Source: Magnetococcales bacterium
GTDB lineage: Bacteria; Pseudomonadota; Magnetococcia; Magnetococcales; UBA8363
DNA length: 64,000 nucleotides
Direction: 5' to 3'
Assembly (NCBI GenBank): GCA_015660855.1
Contig: JACSDG010000007.1
Location: 1 to 64,000 of the forward strand
The position numbers were made by a program, and so were the translations under genes. A model generated the notes under the pieces. That model was not told where the DNA came from. It saw only the letters and a program-made list of their open reading frames with translations, and ran no database searches. Positions 55,490-64,000 of this stretch are shown here, piece by piece. The first letter of the stretch is position 1, and each line of letters opens with the position of its first letter.

Positions 55490-55891
55490 CAGGCATCCTG
55501 TGAAGGGATCGGGTTGGCGGAGGAGGGGGGTAGTTCGTTGTTTCCGGCCCACGAAGATGACGCCACACACAACGCTTGCGTCGGCGGTGATGATAGAACG
55601 CTGGCCAGGGCAAGGTCAAGTTTGCAGGCATTTTGCGGTTTTATTTATTGAATCAATCTCTGGATTGGGTGCGACATGGTGATGATCCTGGGTGAAAAAC
55701 GGAATGGATTGCAAATAAAAACGCCTTTTGCTGAACCCGGGAATGTGGCAAACTTGCTTTAAGAGTTGTCGAGTCGGGTCAGGCTGTCCTGGAAATCTCG
55801 ACGGGGTGTGAACTTTAACGAATGTTGCAGGCAGGTTTTTTGGATTTCTCTTCCAGGGGAATCTTTGCGGCAATCCTTCAACGTGAATGGA
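55490..55891. other. Divergent intergenic region before leuA
   Basis: About 400 bases between divergent genes, so promoters must be present in both directions. A/T-rich stretches such as GCGGTTTTATTTATTGAATC and GATTGCAAATAAAAACGCC are candidates. No leader peptide with a run of Leu codons or recognisable attenuator is seen upstream of leuA. Confidence 0.35.
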
Positions 55892-57445
55892 ATGATGATG
55901 GCCGAGCGTGTTCTTGTATTCGATACCACATTGCGCGATGGGGAACAATCTCCGGGCGCATCGATGAACATTGAGGAAAAACTGCGAATAGCCCGGCAGT
56001 TGGAACGGTTGCGTGTGGATGTGATCGAAGCGGGTTTTCCCATTGCTTCCGTGGGTGATTTTGAGTCGGTCCGGGAAGTGGCGCAACAGGTGCGGGAATG
56101 TTGTATCGCAGGACTGGCCCGCGCCCGTTTTGCGGATATTGACCGGGCCTGGGAAGCCTTGTCGGGGGCGGAAAATCCGCGTATCCACACCTTTATCGCC
56201 ACCAGTCCCATCCATCGCCAACACAAACTGGGGATGACCCAGGATCAGGTGGTGGAGGCCGCAGTGGCGGCGGTGCGTCGCGCCGTTCGTTATACGTCCA
56301 ACGTTGAATGGTCCGCCGAAGATGCCGGTCGCACGGAATTGGATTTTCTCTGTCGCATTGTCACCGCAGTGATCGATGCCGGAGCCAAGACGGTCAATAT
56401 TCCCGATACTGTGGGTTATACCATGCCGGAGGAATTTGGCGCGCGGATCGCCTATCTTGTACAACACGTTGATAATATTCATAAAGCTGTAATTTCGGTA
56501 CACTGCCACAACGATCTTGGACTGGCCGTCGCCAATTCTTTGGCTGCGGTAGCCAACGGTGCCCGACAGGTCGAATGCACCATCAATGGCCTTGGTGAAC
56601 GGGCGGGCAACGCCTCTCTGGAAGAGGTGGTGATGGCCTTGCGAACCCGGCGCGACTATTTACCGTTTCAAAACCTGGAAACCCGCGTGGAAACTACGGA
56701 AATCATCCGGACTTCCAGGTTGGTTTCAACCATCACCGGTTTTCCCGTGCAGCCCAACAAGGCCATCGTCGGGGCCAACGCTTTTGCCCATGAATCGGGA
56801 ATCCACCAGGATGGCGTCCTGAAGGAAGTGACGACCTATGAAATCATGACCCCCGAATCGGTGGGGCTGGCGACCAATCGCATGGTATTGGGCAAGCATT
56901 CGGGACGACATGCCTTCAAGGAACGTTTGCGGGAATTGGGGTACGAACTGGAAGATGAGCAACTGGATCGGGCATTTCGCCGCTTCAAGGGTTTGGCCGA
57001 CATGAAGCAGGAGTTGCTCGATGCGGATATTCAGGCCCTGGTGGATGATGAGGTGATACGTGAGGATGATTATTATCACCTGGGAAGGCTGCACGTCGCC
57101 TCCGGAACCCAGGATACACCCGTGGCGGCGGTAACGATTCATGTGGGGGATGGGAAGATCCTTCATGCCACGGGTTCGGGTGTAGGCCCCATCGATGCTG
57201 TGTTTCAGGCCATCCATAAGCTTATACCCGAAGCCGGGGCGGCGCGTCTGAACCTGTACCAGGTCAGTGCCGTTACGGGGGGGATGGATGCCCAGGCCGT
57301 GGTTACGGTGCGTCTTGAACAGGGGGGGCGTCTGGTCCAGGGACAGGGGGCGGACAACGATGTCATCGTCGCCTCGGCAAGGGCTTTCATCAACGCCTTG
57401 AACAAACTGGTGCGGCGTGAGAATACCCCGCGCAAAGGTGTATAG
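55892..57445 (+). CDS. leuA: 2-isopropylmalate synthase
   Basis: LeuA condenses acetyl-CoA and 2-ketoisovalerate, the first step of leucine synthesis. The 517-aa protein has [17 protein letters not shown], the metal site [34 protein letters not shown] and [13 protein letters not shown]. The C-terminal leucine-binding regulatory domain runs from about residue 390, so feedback inhibition is expected. Three ATGs in a row (55892, 55895, 55898) are possible starts; 55898 has the best spacing to GGA. The track start 42 codons earlier has no homology. It is followed by fliX. Confidence 0.96.
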   Translation: MMMAERVLVFDTTLRDGEQSPGASMNIEEKLRIARQLERLRVDVIEAGFPIASVGDFESVREVAQQVRECCIAGLARARFADIDRAWEALSGAENPRIHTFIATSPIHRQHKLGMTQDQVVEAAVAAVRRAVRYTSNVEWSAEDAGRTELDFLCRIVTAVIDAGAKTVNIPDTVGYTMPEEFGARIAYLVQHVDNIHKAVISVHCHNDLGLAVANSLAAVANGARQVECTINGLGERAGNASLEEVVMALRTRRDYLPFQNLETRVETTEIIRTSRLVSTITGFPVQPNKAIVGANAFAHESGIHQDGVLKEVTTYEIMTPESVGLATNRMVLGKHSGRHAFKERLRELGYELEDEQLDRAFRRFKGLADMKQELLDADIQALVDDEVIREDDYYHLGRLHVASGTQDTPVAAVTIHVGDGKILHATGSGVGPIDAVFQAIHKLIPEAGAARLNLYQVSAVTGGMDAQAVVTVRLEQGGRLVQGQGADNDVIVASARAFINALNKLVRRENTPRKGV

Positions 57446-57463
57446 GGCCATGGGTCTATTGTT

Positions 57464-57480
57464 TTGGCACGCCCCTTGAA
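57464..57480 (+). promoter_or_regulatory. Sigma54 promoter of fliX
   Basis: TTGGCACGCCCCTTGAA. The -24 box TTGGCACG is a perfect match and the -12 TTGAA has GA for GC. GG and GA are separated by ten bases. The expected transcript start is near 57491, about 64 nt above the fliX ATG. It is the best of three sites of this type in the window, all at flagellar genes. Confidence 0.75.
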
Positions 57481-57554
57481 AAGCATTAGGAGGGTCGTTC
57501 AGGTCTGAAGATCAGACGCCGTGGAACTTATTCAACTCCAAAAAGGAGCCCAAC

Positions 57555-58019
57555 ATGAGCATCCGCCGTGTAGGAAAGGCGAGTACGCCTGCCTCAGGCC
57601 CGGTCTCGTCTGTCAGGAATCGAAGTGTCGATGGTGTCGCGGGGGAAATTTTTGCCCGGCATCTGGCGGATGTTGCCGGTACCCAGGAAATGGAAGCACC
57701 CGAGGCTGTTGCAGCCGCAGGACAGGTTGCCCCGGTGGGTGACCGGGAGCCGACATCGCATCAACGCCGGGAACAATTGTTGCAGACCGGCGAACTTCTT
57801 GATTCTTTGGCGGCTCTGGGACGAGATATGGAAGCATCGGCGAAAAGCAATACCACGGAAAATATCCAATTGCGTTCGCACCTGCGGAAAACCCGGGATA
57901 TGGCCCTGCGAACCCTGTCCGATTCCCCAACAGTTGGTCTGGAACGGGATTTATTGCATCGGACGGCGGTTTTGGCAACGGTGGAACTGGCTAAAAGTGA
58001 GCGAGGGGACTATAAGTAG
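57555..58019 (+). CDS. fliX: FliX-like flagellar assembly regulator
   Basis: A 154-aa protein like Caulobacter FliX, which couples flagellar assembly to FlbD and so to sigma54 transcription. The N-terminus MSIRRVGKASTPASGPVSS is low-complexity. The central RREQLLQTGELLDSLAALGR and the C-terminal LERDLLHRTAVLATVELAKSE match the FliX pattern (…L..IE.RAAVELAK). A strong AAGGAG ribosome site and a sigma54 promoter precede it. It is alone between leuA and lepA, as FliX often is away from other flagellar genes. The call rests on short motifs and promoter context. Confidence 0.72.
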   Translation: MSIRRVGKASTPASGPVSSVRNRSVDGVAGEIFARHLADVAGTQEMEAPEAVAAAGQVAPVGDREPTSHQRREQLLQTGELLDSLAALGRDMEASAKSNTTENIQLRSHLRKTRDMALRTLSDSPTVGLERDLLHRTAVLATVELAKSERGDYK

Positions 58020-58100
58020 GGATCCTGGATCTTTGCTCCGTTTGTCTGGCTTGCAGGCAAGCTTTTCGGCAAGGTCCAAAGCCCTTGACCTTTCGCGTGC

Positions 58101-59918
58101 ATGACATTGGATCGTATACGAAATTTCTCAATCATCGCCCATATTGACCATGGGAAGAGTACCCTCGCCGACCGGCTGATTGAACGTACCGGGGCCATGG
58201 AACTGCGTGACATGTCCAACCAGGTGCTTGACAGCATGGACCTGGAACGGGAGCGTGGCATCACCATCAAAGCCCAATCGGCCCGCCTGAGCTATACCGC
58301 GCGTGATGGACATACCTACGTCCTCAATCTGATCGACACCCCTGGGCATGTGGACTTTTCCTACGAGGTTTCCCGCTCGCTGGCTGCCTGCGAGGGTGCC
58401 CTGCTGGTTGTCGATGCCGCCCAGGGCGTCGAAGCACAAACCCTGGCCAATGTTTATCTGGCCATGGAAAACAATCTGGAAATTGTCCCGGTGATCAACA
58501 AAATCGATCTGCCATCGGCCGACCCTTCGCGGGTACGGGCGCAGATTGAGGATGTGATCGGTCTGGACGCTTCCGAAGCCATCGAATGCTCGGCCAAATC
58601 GGGTATTGGCATTGACGATATTCTTGAGGCCATTGTCAAGCGGATGCCCCCGCCCCAAGGGGATCGGGAGGCCCCGTTGCAGGCGTTGATTGTCGATTCA
58701 TGGTACGACAATTATCTGGGGGTTGTCGCCTTGGTACGTGTTTACCAGGGAGGGATGTCCACGCAAAAACGCATTGAGTCGCGCACTCGCAAAATTCGTC
58801 TGATGAGTTCTGGCCTGGAGTACGCCCTCGACCGCCTTTGCGTCGTGACGCCACGGGTCGTTGATGTGGAAACCCTGAGGGCTGGAGAGGTTGGCCTGGT
58901 GATTGCGGGCATCAAGGAGCTGTCCCAAGCCCGTGTGGGTGATACCATTACCGACGCCGCTCGTCCCGCAAGTGAACGTTTGCCGGGTTTCAAGGCGGTC
59001 AAACCCATGGTCTTTGCCGGACTCTATCCGGTGGACTCTGCCGATTTTGAATCCCTCAAGGATGCCCTGGAAAAACTTTCCCTCAACGATTCGGCCATCA
59101 TCTACGAAGCGGAATCGTCGCCGGCACTGGGATTTGGTTTTCGGTGCGGATTTTTGGGCATGCTGCACATGGAAATTGTCCAGGAACGCCTGGAGCGGGA
59201 ATTTGACCTTGAACTGGTAACGACGGCTCCCAGCGTGGTCTATCGGGTGGTCCTGACCAATGGTGGCACGCTGGAAGTGGACAATCCGGCCAACCTGCCG
59301 CCAACCAACCATTGGAACATCATCGAAGAACCATTCATCAAGGCTTCCATCATGGCACCCACGGAGTATATGGGTCCGGTGATGCAGTTGTGTAATGATC
59401 GTCGTGGCGTTCAACGCGACATTGTTTATGTTTCCGATACCCGAGCCTTGATCCAGTTTGAAATGCCCCTCAGCGAAATTGTGATGGATTTTCACGACCG
59501 CCTTAAATCCATTACCCGGGGTTATGCCTCCATGGATTATGAATGGCTCGAATATCGACCGGGAAATCTGGTAAAATTGGACGTTTTGATCAATGGTGAC
59601 CCGGTGGATGCCCTGTCCAGCATTGTCCATCGCGACAAATCCCAGGCAAAAGGTCGTGATCTGGCGCACAAAATGAAGGAAATTATTCATCGACAAATGT
59701 TTGAGGTTTCCATTCAGGCCGCCATTGGAGCCAAAATCATTGCCAGGGAGACGGTAAAAGCGTTAAGAAAGAATGTCACGGCGAAGTGTTATGGTGGCGA
59801 CGTGACGCGGAAAAGGAAGCTTTTGGAAAAACAAAAGGCCGGAAAGAAACGGATGAAGCAGGTGGGCAAAGTGGAGATCCCACAGGAAGCTTTCCTGGCC
59901 GTACTCAAAGTGGAATAG
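58101..59918 (+). CDS. lepA: Elongation factor 4 (LepA)
   Basis: LepA is a ribosome-bound GTPase that acts in back-translocation or 30S biogenesis. The 605-aa protein has G1 [15 protein letters not shown]2 region RGITI, G3 DTPGHVDF and G4 NKIDLP. The EF-G-like domains and the LepA-specific C-terminal domain ([20 protein letters not shown]) follow. The start [18 protein letters not shown] is typical. It leads the lepA-lepB-DUF4845-rnc group, a conserved order. Confidence 0.97.
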   Translation: MTLDRIRNFSIIAHIDHGKSTLADRLIERTGAMELRDMSNQVLDSMDLERERGITIKAQSARLSYTARDGHTYVLNLIDTPGHVDFSYEVSRSLAACEGALLVVDAAQGVEAQTLANVYLAMENNLEIVPVINKIDLPSADPSRVRAQIEDVIGLDASEAIECSAKSGIGIDDILEAIVKRMPPPQGDREAPLQALIVDSWYDNYLGVVALVRVYQGGMSTQKRIESRTRKIRLMSSGLEYALDRLCVVTPRVVDVETLRAGEVGLVIAGIKELSQARVGDTITDAARPASERLPGFKAVKPMVFAGLYPVDSADFESLKDALEKLSLNDSAIIYEAESSPALGFGFRCGFLGMLHMEIVQERLEREFDLELVTTAPSVVYRVVLTNGGTLEVDNPANLPPTNHWNIIEEPFIKASIMAPTEYMGPVMQLCNDRRGVQRDIVYVSDTRALIQFEMPLSEIVMDFHDRLKSITRGYASMDYEWLEYRPGNLVKLDVLINGDPVDALSSIVHRDKSQAKGRDLAHKMKEIIHRQMFEVSIQAAIGAKIIARETVKALRKNVTAKCYGGDVTRKRKLLEKQKAGKKRMKQVGKVEIPQEAFLAVLKVE

Positions 59919-59928
59919 GTGATCTGAC

Positions 59929-60813
59929 GTGGAATCCAACAGGGAGGGGAAAGCCAAACCAGCGGCCAAACATTGGTGGCACGGGGCGATGTTTATCGTC
60001 AGCGGCGTTTACATGCTGGGCAGTTACAGCACCGTGGGCGAATCGATTGAGGGTGGGGTTTCGATTCCCTGGGGCCCCGTGGTTGCGGTGATGCTTCTGG
60101 TTGTTGGCGTGTTGTTTTTTTGGCGGGGGCGATGGTTTCTGCAAAAGGAATCCGTCGTTGTTGAATATTACGAGGCCATCGTCCTGGCGGTGGGGATTGC
60201 CCTGCTGGTGCGCACGTTTGTTGTGGAACCCTTTAAAATACCTTCCGGATCCATGATCCCTACGTTGCTGGTAGGGGACTATCTGTTTGTCAGCAAGCTG
60301 ACCTATGGTCATCGCATCCCTTTCACCAAGGATCGGTTGTTCATGGGCGAGGGGCCTAAGCGGGGAGACATTGTCGTTTTTGAGTATCCCCGGGATCCCA
60401 GTAAGGATTACATCAAACGCATCGTCGGCCTGCCAGGGGATCGGGTCATTTATCAGGACAAACGCCTCTATGTCAACGACAAGCCGGTCAAATACGAGAA
60501 TGTGGGCGACTACACCTACCGCAATGAACGCGGTACGGAGGTGGGTTCGTCAGAGTTCATTGAACAACTGGATGATTCTTCGCACTCGGTTTTAGTCCGG
60601 CCCTTTTCTTTTTCCGACCAGATTACCGACGAGGTTGTCCCTGCCGATCATTATTTTGTCATGGGGGACAATCGCGATAACAGCAATGACAGTCGTTTTT
60701 GGGGGTTTGTGCCGGCGCACCGTCTCGTAGGTCGGGCACTGGCCATATTTTGGTCTTGGGACGGTCAGAATGGCAGGTTGCGCTGGGAGCGACTTGGAAG
60801 TTTGGTTAAATAA
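59929..60813 (+). CDS. lepB: Signal peptidase I
   Basis: LepB cleaves signal peptides of exported proteins at the inner membrane. The 294-aa protein has three hydrophobic N-terminal segments (MFIVSGVYMLGSY, VVAVMLLVVGVLFFW, AIVLAVGIALLVRTFVV). The catalytic Ser is in KIPSGSMIPTLLVGD and the Lys in YPRDPSKDYIKRIVGLPGD. The box MGDNRDNSNDSRFWGFV is present. It starts with GTG at 59929, ten bases after the lepA stop. It precedes a DUF4845 gene and rnc. Confidence 0.96.
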   Translation: MESNREGKAKPAAKHWWHGAMFIVSGVYMLGSYSTVGESIEGGVSIPWGPVVAVMLLVVGVLFFWRGRWFLQKESVVVEYYEAIVLAVGIALLVRTFVVEPFKIPSGSMIPTLLVGDYLFVSKLTYGHRIPFTKDRLFMGEGPKRGDIVVFEYPRDPSKDYIKRIVGLPGDRVIYQDKRLYVNDKPVKYENVGDYTYRNERGTEVGSSEFIEQLDDSSHSVLVRPFSFSDQITDEVVPADHYFVMGDNRDNSNDSRFWGFVPAHRLVGRALAIFWSWDGQNGRLRWERLGSLVK

Positions 60814-60848
60814 TTTTTTTCGCTCTGGTGCCGTTCAGATGATGGAGG

Positions 60849-61199
60849 GTGTTCGTGTCCAGATTTTTGTTGATTGGTGGGGTCATTGGTTTGCTTTTGA
60901 CTTTCATGGGCAAGGCTGGCCCGAGTCTGTACGATTATTATCTCATGAGAGATCTTGCCGACAGGGTGGTTTTGGATTACGCCAATCTTCCCGAAGCGGA
61001 GGTTATGCGTCGGGTCAAGTTTGAATTGAACCGCTCCCGCATTGTAACCGATGAGGAAACTTTTCAGTTGTGGGAGGCCAAGGAGGGGTACCATGTGAAG
61101 GTAACCCAACACATCCCCCTGACGATCGAGATTGGTGGCCGTACTTTGGCTTTGGAAGGTCACGAGGAAATGGTTTTGCAGTATGAAGTGGGCCAGTGA
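60849..61199 (+). CDS. DUF4845 membrane-anchored protein
   Basis: A 116-aa protein with one N-terminal transmembrane helix (FLLIGGVIGLLLTFMGK) and a periplasmic domain (LNRSRIVTDEETFQLWEAKE). DUF4845 proteins lie between lepB and rnc in many Proteobacteria; their function is unknown. A GTG start at 60849 (or 60855) has GGAGG upstream. The stop overlaps the rnc start by 17 bp, so translation is coupled. Confidence 0.82.
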   Translation: MFVSRFLLIGGVIGLLLTFMGKAGPSLYDYYLMRDLADRVVLDYANLPEAEVMRRVKFELNRSRIVTDEETFQLWEAKEGYHVKVTQHIPLTIEIGGRTLALEGHEEMVLQYEVGQ

Positions 61200-61983
61200 A
61201 CCCTTGGAAGACGCTCATTTGACCTCCGTGGACAGACTCCAGACTCTTGAGACCAGGCTGGGGTATGGTTTTTCCGACCGGTCCCTGCTTCAGTTGGCCT
61301 TGACGCATCGATCCGCTCCGAAGCCATCCGACACCGTGGCGGGTGGCGTGGGGGGTGAGGGGCACAACGAGCGTCTGGAATTTTTGGGAGATGCGGTACT
61401 CGACCTTGCGGTTTCGGCGTTGCTTTATGATCGTTTTCCCAGGGCCTCGGAGGGTTTGTTGTCCACTTGGAGGTCCACGCTGGTCAATACGCGAATTCTG
61501 GGTGGTGTTGGGGAGGAGTTGTTGCTGGGGGAACTTCTGGAAATGGGGAAGGGTGAGGATTCGAGTGGTGGCCGCAAAAAGCTGTCCATCCTTGGGAATA
61601 GCGTTGAAGCCGTTTTTGGGGCCATTTATCTGGATGGTGGTTATGAAGCGGTACTCAAGGTGGCAGAAGGTGTGTTGGGTTCCCGCATGTGCAAGCTGGA
61701 GGAAGATCGTTGGGACAAAGATTATAAAACGATGCTCCAGGAAAAACTTCAAGCCAGTGGTTTTCCACTTCCGCGATACCGGGTGATTTCGGTGAGTGGT
61801 GCACCGCATGATCGCCTTTTCAAGGTGGAATGTCAGGTGAATGGCGGCGAGTCCGGGTTGGGGTCGGGACGGTCGAAACGCCTGGCGGAACAAGCCGCTG
61901 CCGCCGAGGTGCTGGGGGCGTTGCGCAGCCCGGGTCGGGGGGATGGTGTCGCGGACACGGTGTTGCAGCCTGAGAGTCTGTAA
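61183..61983 (+). CDS. rnc: Ribonuclease III
   Basis: RNase III cuts double-stranded RNA, including pre-rRNA. The 266-aa protein has the catalytic signature NERLEFLGDAVLDLAVSALL, the second acidic site GNSVEAVFGAIYLDGG and a C-terminal dsRNA-binding domain (DYKTMLQEKLQASGFPLPRY, SKRLAEQAAAAEVL). The start at 61183 (MKWASEPLEDAH) overlaps the DUF4845 gene; the track's longer start is a shadow. The extra loop with Gly residues (TVAGGVGGEGHNERL) is slightly longer than usual. The usual downstream gene era is absent here. Confidence 0.96.
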   Translation: MKWASEPLEDAHLTSVDRLQTLETRLGYGFSDRSLLQLALTHRSAPKPSDTVAGGVGGEGHNERLEFLGDAVLDLAVSALLYDRFPRASEGLLSTWRSTLVNTRILGGVGEELLLGELLEMGKGEDSSGGRKKLSILGNSVEAVFGAIYLDGGYEAVLKVAEGVLGSRMCKLEEDRWDKDYKTMLQEKLQASGFPLPRYRVISVSGAPHDRLFKVECQVNGGESGLGSGRSKRLAEQAAAAEVLGALRSPGRGDGVADTVLQPESL

Positions 61984-62002
61984 CGGTGGTCCATGCAGGG
62001 CT

Positions 62003-63265
62003 ATGAAAATACTCCATGTGACCCCTGCGTACCTTCCGGCTTTGCGATATGGTGGCCCGGTGCGTTCCGTTCACAGTCTGGCCAGAAGCCTGGTGGAGTT
62101 GGGGCATGATGTTCATGCGTACACGACGAATGTGGATGGTTCGGAGCGTTTGCAGGTTCCTACCGGGGTACGTTGTGATCTGGATGGTGTAAAGGTTCAT
62201 TATTTTCCTCTGTCTGTGTTTCGACGCTTGTTTCACTCTTCCGAGATGGTTCGATTTTTGGAGACGCATGTCGGTGGCTTTGACATGGTGCATATCCATA
62301 CCCTGTTTTTATGGACCGGGTATGCGGCGGCTCGTATTGGTTTTCGGATGGGCGTTCCCTACATGGTTTCTCCCCGGGGCATGCTGGTCAGGGAATTGAT
62401 CAGGAAACGTGGTTGGTTGCGAAAAAATCTTTGGTTGCATATGGTGGAGTGGCGCACCCTGCAACAGGCCGGGGCTTTGCATTTGACAAGTCGGCGGGAA
62501 TACGAAGATGTTCTGGAATTTACAAAACCTTTGCCGCAGTGTTTTGTGATCCCCAACGGTGTGGATTCGCCGGATTCGTGGCATTTGCGTGATCACAGGA
62601 TGGGGGAAGGATGCGATCCGGCGGGGGAGGGGGCGTGGGACGATTTGCTCGGGCAGCGGGTTTTATCGTGGCTGGGTCCGGAAGGTTACCCTGTGGTTTT
62701 GTATCTTGGGCGGATCAATTGGAAAAAGGGGATTGACTGTTTGATCCAGGCCGTTGCGCATTTGCCTGGGGTTCGATTGATTTTGGCAGGGAATGATGAT
62801 GGGGGCTATACACGATATCTAGAGCAGCGGGTGGACAAGTTTGGCGTCCGGGACAGGGTTTTGTTTACCGGATCCGTGGATGGCAGGGAGAAAAAAAGAT
62901 TGCTGGAATCCGCGCAGGTATTGGTACTCCCTTCCATGTCTGAAAATTTTGGCAATGTCGTTGCGGAAGCCATGGCTGTGGGGTGTCCGGTGATTGTGAC
63001 GCCGGGAGTGGGTTTGGCGGAGACTGTGGAAAAGTCGGGGGCAGGGTTGGTGACCGGGGGGAATGATCAAGCCATTGCCCAGGCCATACGAACCATTCTT
63101 TCCGATCCGCAGTTGGCCCGGCGGATGGGAGAGTGCGGCAAAAAGATTGCTCAGGAGCAGTTGTCGTGGAAAAAGATTGCGCAGGAAATGGCGACATCCT
63201 ATCAGTGGGTCATGGATCACCATCACGGGGGTTTGGGGGCAGATACTCCAAGGTTTTTCTTTTGA
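62003..63265 (+). CDS. Glycosyltransferase family 4 protein with repeat-derived tail
   Basis: A 420-aa GT-B glycosyltransferase. N-terminal MKILHVTPAYLPALRYGGPV has the acceptor-domain GG. The C-terminal half has LYLGRINWKKGIDCLIQAVA and LPSMSENFGNVVAEAMAVGC with the E-x7-E motif ENFGNVVAE. It is 20 bp after rnc and in the same direction. The last 15 residues (HHHGGLGADTPRFFF) are encoded by a copy of the dispersed repeat, so the native C-terminus was probably replaced. The closest relative in the window is the GT at 47903. Confidence 0.9.
   Translation: MKILHVTPAYLPALRYGGPVRSVHSLARSLVELGHDVHAYTTNVDGSERLQVPTGVRCDLDGVKVHYFPLSVFRRLFHSSEMVRFLETHVGGFDMVHIHTLFLWTGYAAARIGFRMGVPYMVSPRGMLVRELIRKRGWLRKNLWLHMVEWRTLQQAGALHLTSRREYEDVLEFTKPLPQCFVIPNGVDSPDSWHLRDHRMGEGCDPAGEGAWDDLLGQRVLSWLGPEGYPVVLYLGRINWKKGIDCLIQAVAHLPGVRLILAGNDDGGYTRYLEQRVDKFGVRDRVLFTGSVDGREKKRLLESAQVLVLPSMSENFGNVVAEAMAVGCPVIVTPGVGLAETVEKSGAGLVTGGNDQAIAQAIRTILSDPQLARRMGECGKKIAQEQLSWKKIAQEMATSYQWVMDHHHGGLGADTPRFFF
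63222..63265. repeat. Dispersed palindromic repeat, copy H (in coding sequence)
   Basis: CACGGGGGTTTGGGGGCAGATACTCCAAGG followed by TTTTTCTTTTGAC matches the second stem module of the family (GGGGGTTTGGGGG...CCAAGGTTTT). It provides the end of the GT reading frame and lies 22 bp above the TIR gene. Confidence 0.7.
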
Positions 63266-63286
63266 CTTTGACGGGGACAGGGCCTT

Positions 63287-64000
63287 ATGAGTAAAGAATA
63301 TGACGCTCTTGGTGACCATGGAGAATATACGCACGATGTTTTTATTAGTTATAGTAGTGAAGACATAGTTTTAGTTAAAAAACTGGTTAGTCGGCTCAAA
63401 AAAGATGGTATAAATGTTTGGTTTGACAAAAACAAGATTGATCCTGGTGCTGGGATTTCTACTGAAATTGAAAAAGGTATAAAAGATTCTCTAGTAGCTA
63501 TACTTGTTTTGTCTAAGAATTCCATTAATTCAAAATGGTGTATAGCAGAGCGTGAAACAGTCATCCACAGGGATCCGAACAACGAACAAAAACGATTTAT
63601 TCCAATCAGGATAGACGATTTAATAATTCCTGATTTTCTAGATCGTTTAAGTGTTATTGATCATCGTGGGAGAGGCAATTATAAACAGATTCTAAATTCT
63701 TTAAAAGACCGAAAAGAATTAAATCAGAATAAAGGCCGAGAGGAAAAATCGCCAGAGACTGAGTCTCCAATTGAGACCGAGGCGTTTAGACGGGACACAA
63801 AGCGACTTTTCAGGGAGTTTATTGGAACCCTTGCCGATGTTCTGGAAAAGACCGAATCGGCCAAGGCCAGGTCGGTGTTGGAAACCGAGATTAACAAAGC
63901 TAAAAAAATGACACGCCAATCGGCACTTACCGATGATGGAGTTGCTGAATTGGCATGTGAAATTGGCGAAGCGACTGCCATGCTGTCTGGTTCGGAATAT
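63287..64000 (+). CDS. TIR-domain protein (partial, runs off the window)
   Basis: An open reading frame of at least 238 codons not listed in the track because it has no stop before the window end. After MSKEYDALGDHGEYTH comes a TIR domain: DVFISYSSEDIVLVKKLVSR, INVWFDKNKIDPG, VAILVLSKNSINSKWCIAERE. The Glu of the WCxxE motif is the NADase catalytic position in bacterial TIR proteins. A charged linker follows, then a helical region (REFIGTLADVLEKTESAKAR). The sequence is AT-rich compared with the neighbours, suggesting recent transfer. TIR proteins of this type serve as NAD-consuming effectors or sensors in anti-phage defence. The C-terminal part and any partner gene lie outside the window. 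Confidence 0.87.
   Translation, partial: MSKEYDALGDHGEYTHDVFISYSSEDIVLVKKLVSRLKKDGINVWFDKNKIDPGAGISTEIEKGIKDSLVAILVLSKNSINSKWCIAERETVIHRDPNNEQKRFIPIRIDDLIIPDFLDRLSVIDHRGRGNYKQILNSLKDRKELNQNKGREEKSPETESPIETEAFRRDTKRLFREFIGTLADVLEKTESAKARSVLETEINKAKKMTRQSALTDDGVAELACEIGEATAMLSGSEY

Overview
The window looks like a chromosomal segment of a motile, Gram-negative, alphaproteobacteria-related bacterium. Supporting points are a FliX-like flagellar regulator, a BamB/YfgM/RodZ envelope block, O-antigen-type glycan genes and sigma54-like flagellar promoters. The G-rich dispersed palindromic repeats and the chemotaxis operon layout resemble what I recall from Magnetococcales-type magnetotactic bacteria. 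That placement is an inference: no magnetosome genes and no rRNA or tRNA genes are visible.

Layout. (1) 130-2175: ligA (minus). (2) 2425-9913: a minus-strand flagellar block fliK-flgD-flgE-fliL-fliM-fliN-fliO-fliP, with sigma54-like promoters ahead of fliK and flgD. (3) 10134-11760: a nitronate monooxygenase/FabK-like enzyme and an unknown small protein. (4) 12218-25479: a plus-strand chemotaxis region with a hybrid CheA, CheW, a soluble receptor-like/CheZ-like protein, an HsbA/HsbR-like STAS plus REC-PP2C-kinase partner-switch pair, CheB, CheR, two CheY, a CheX-type phosphatase and an unusual CheC/CheX-CBS fusion. (5) 25673-26919: der, encoding an essential ribosome-assembly GTPase, is broken. 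About 70 codons of G-domain 1 are replaced by about 60 bp of AT-rich DNA that, read on the minus strand, looks like the end of a HepT toxin gene. (6) 27732-36107: a minus-strand block nadE-pilW-rodZ-ispG-hisS-yfgM-bamB, the same order as in E. coli, where der would follow. Here der is inverted and lies between repeat copies. (7) 36347-40646: hisC, pckG, ndk and a small unknown gene. (8) 40935-43135: an accessory island with a DUF4411 PIN-like toxin, an XRE/ImmA-IrrE protease and an hsdS remnant, flanked by an inverted 16-bp motif and a perfect hairpin. (9) 43352-46183: a SPOR-like, ankyrin, Sel1 and EI24/CysZ-like operon. (10) 46302-47862: an AAA ATPase and a truncated DUF4276 partner. (11) 47903-55489: surface glycan genes. 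(12) 55892-61983: leuA, fliX with a sigma54 promoter, lepA, lepB, a DUF4845 gene and rnc. (13) 62003-64000: a glycosyltransferase and, running off the end, an AT-rich TIR-domain gene that the ORF track misses.

A family of G-rich palindromic repeats (core GCGGGGGTCCGGGGG plus GCCCGAAGGGC and related stems) occurs at least eight times. It lies at gene ends and island borders and, in one case, forms the 3' end of a coding sequence. The flagellar and chemotaxis genes form one motility programme: sigma54-like promoters and FliX suggest staged flagellar transcription, and the HsbA/HsbR pair suggests a Ser/Thr partner switch wired into the chemosensory array. The accessory loci (TA pair, hsdS remnant, AAA/DUF4276, TIR) look like remnants and members of defence systems placed between housekeeping blocks.
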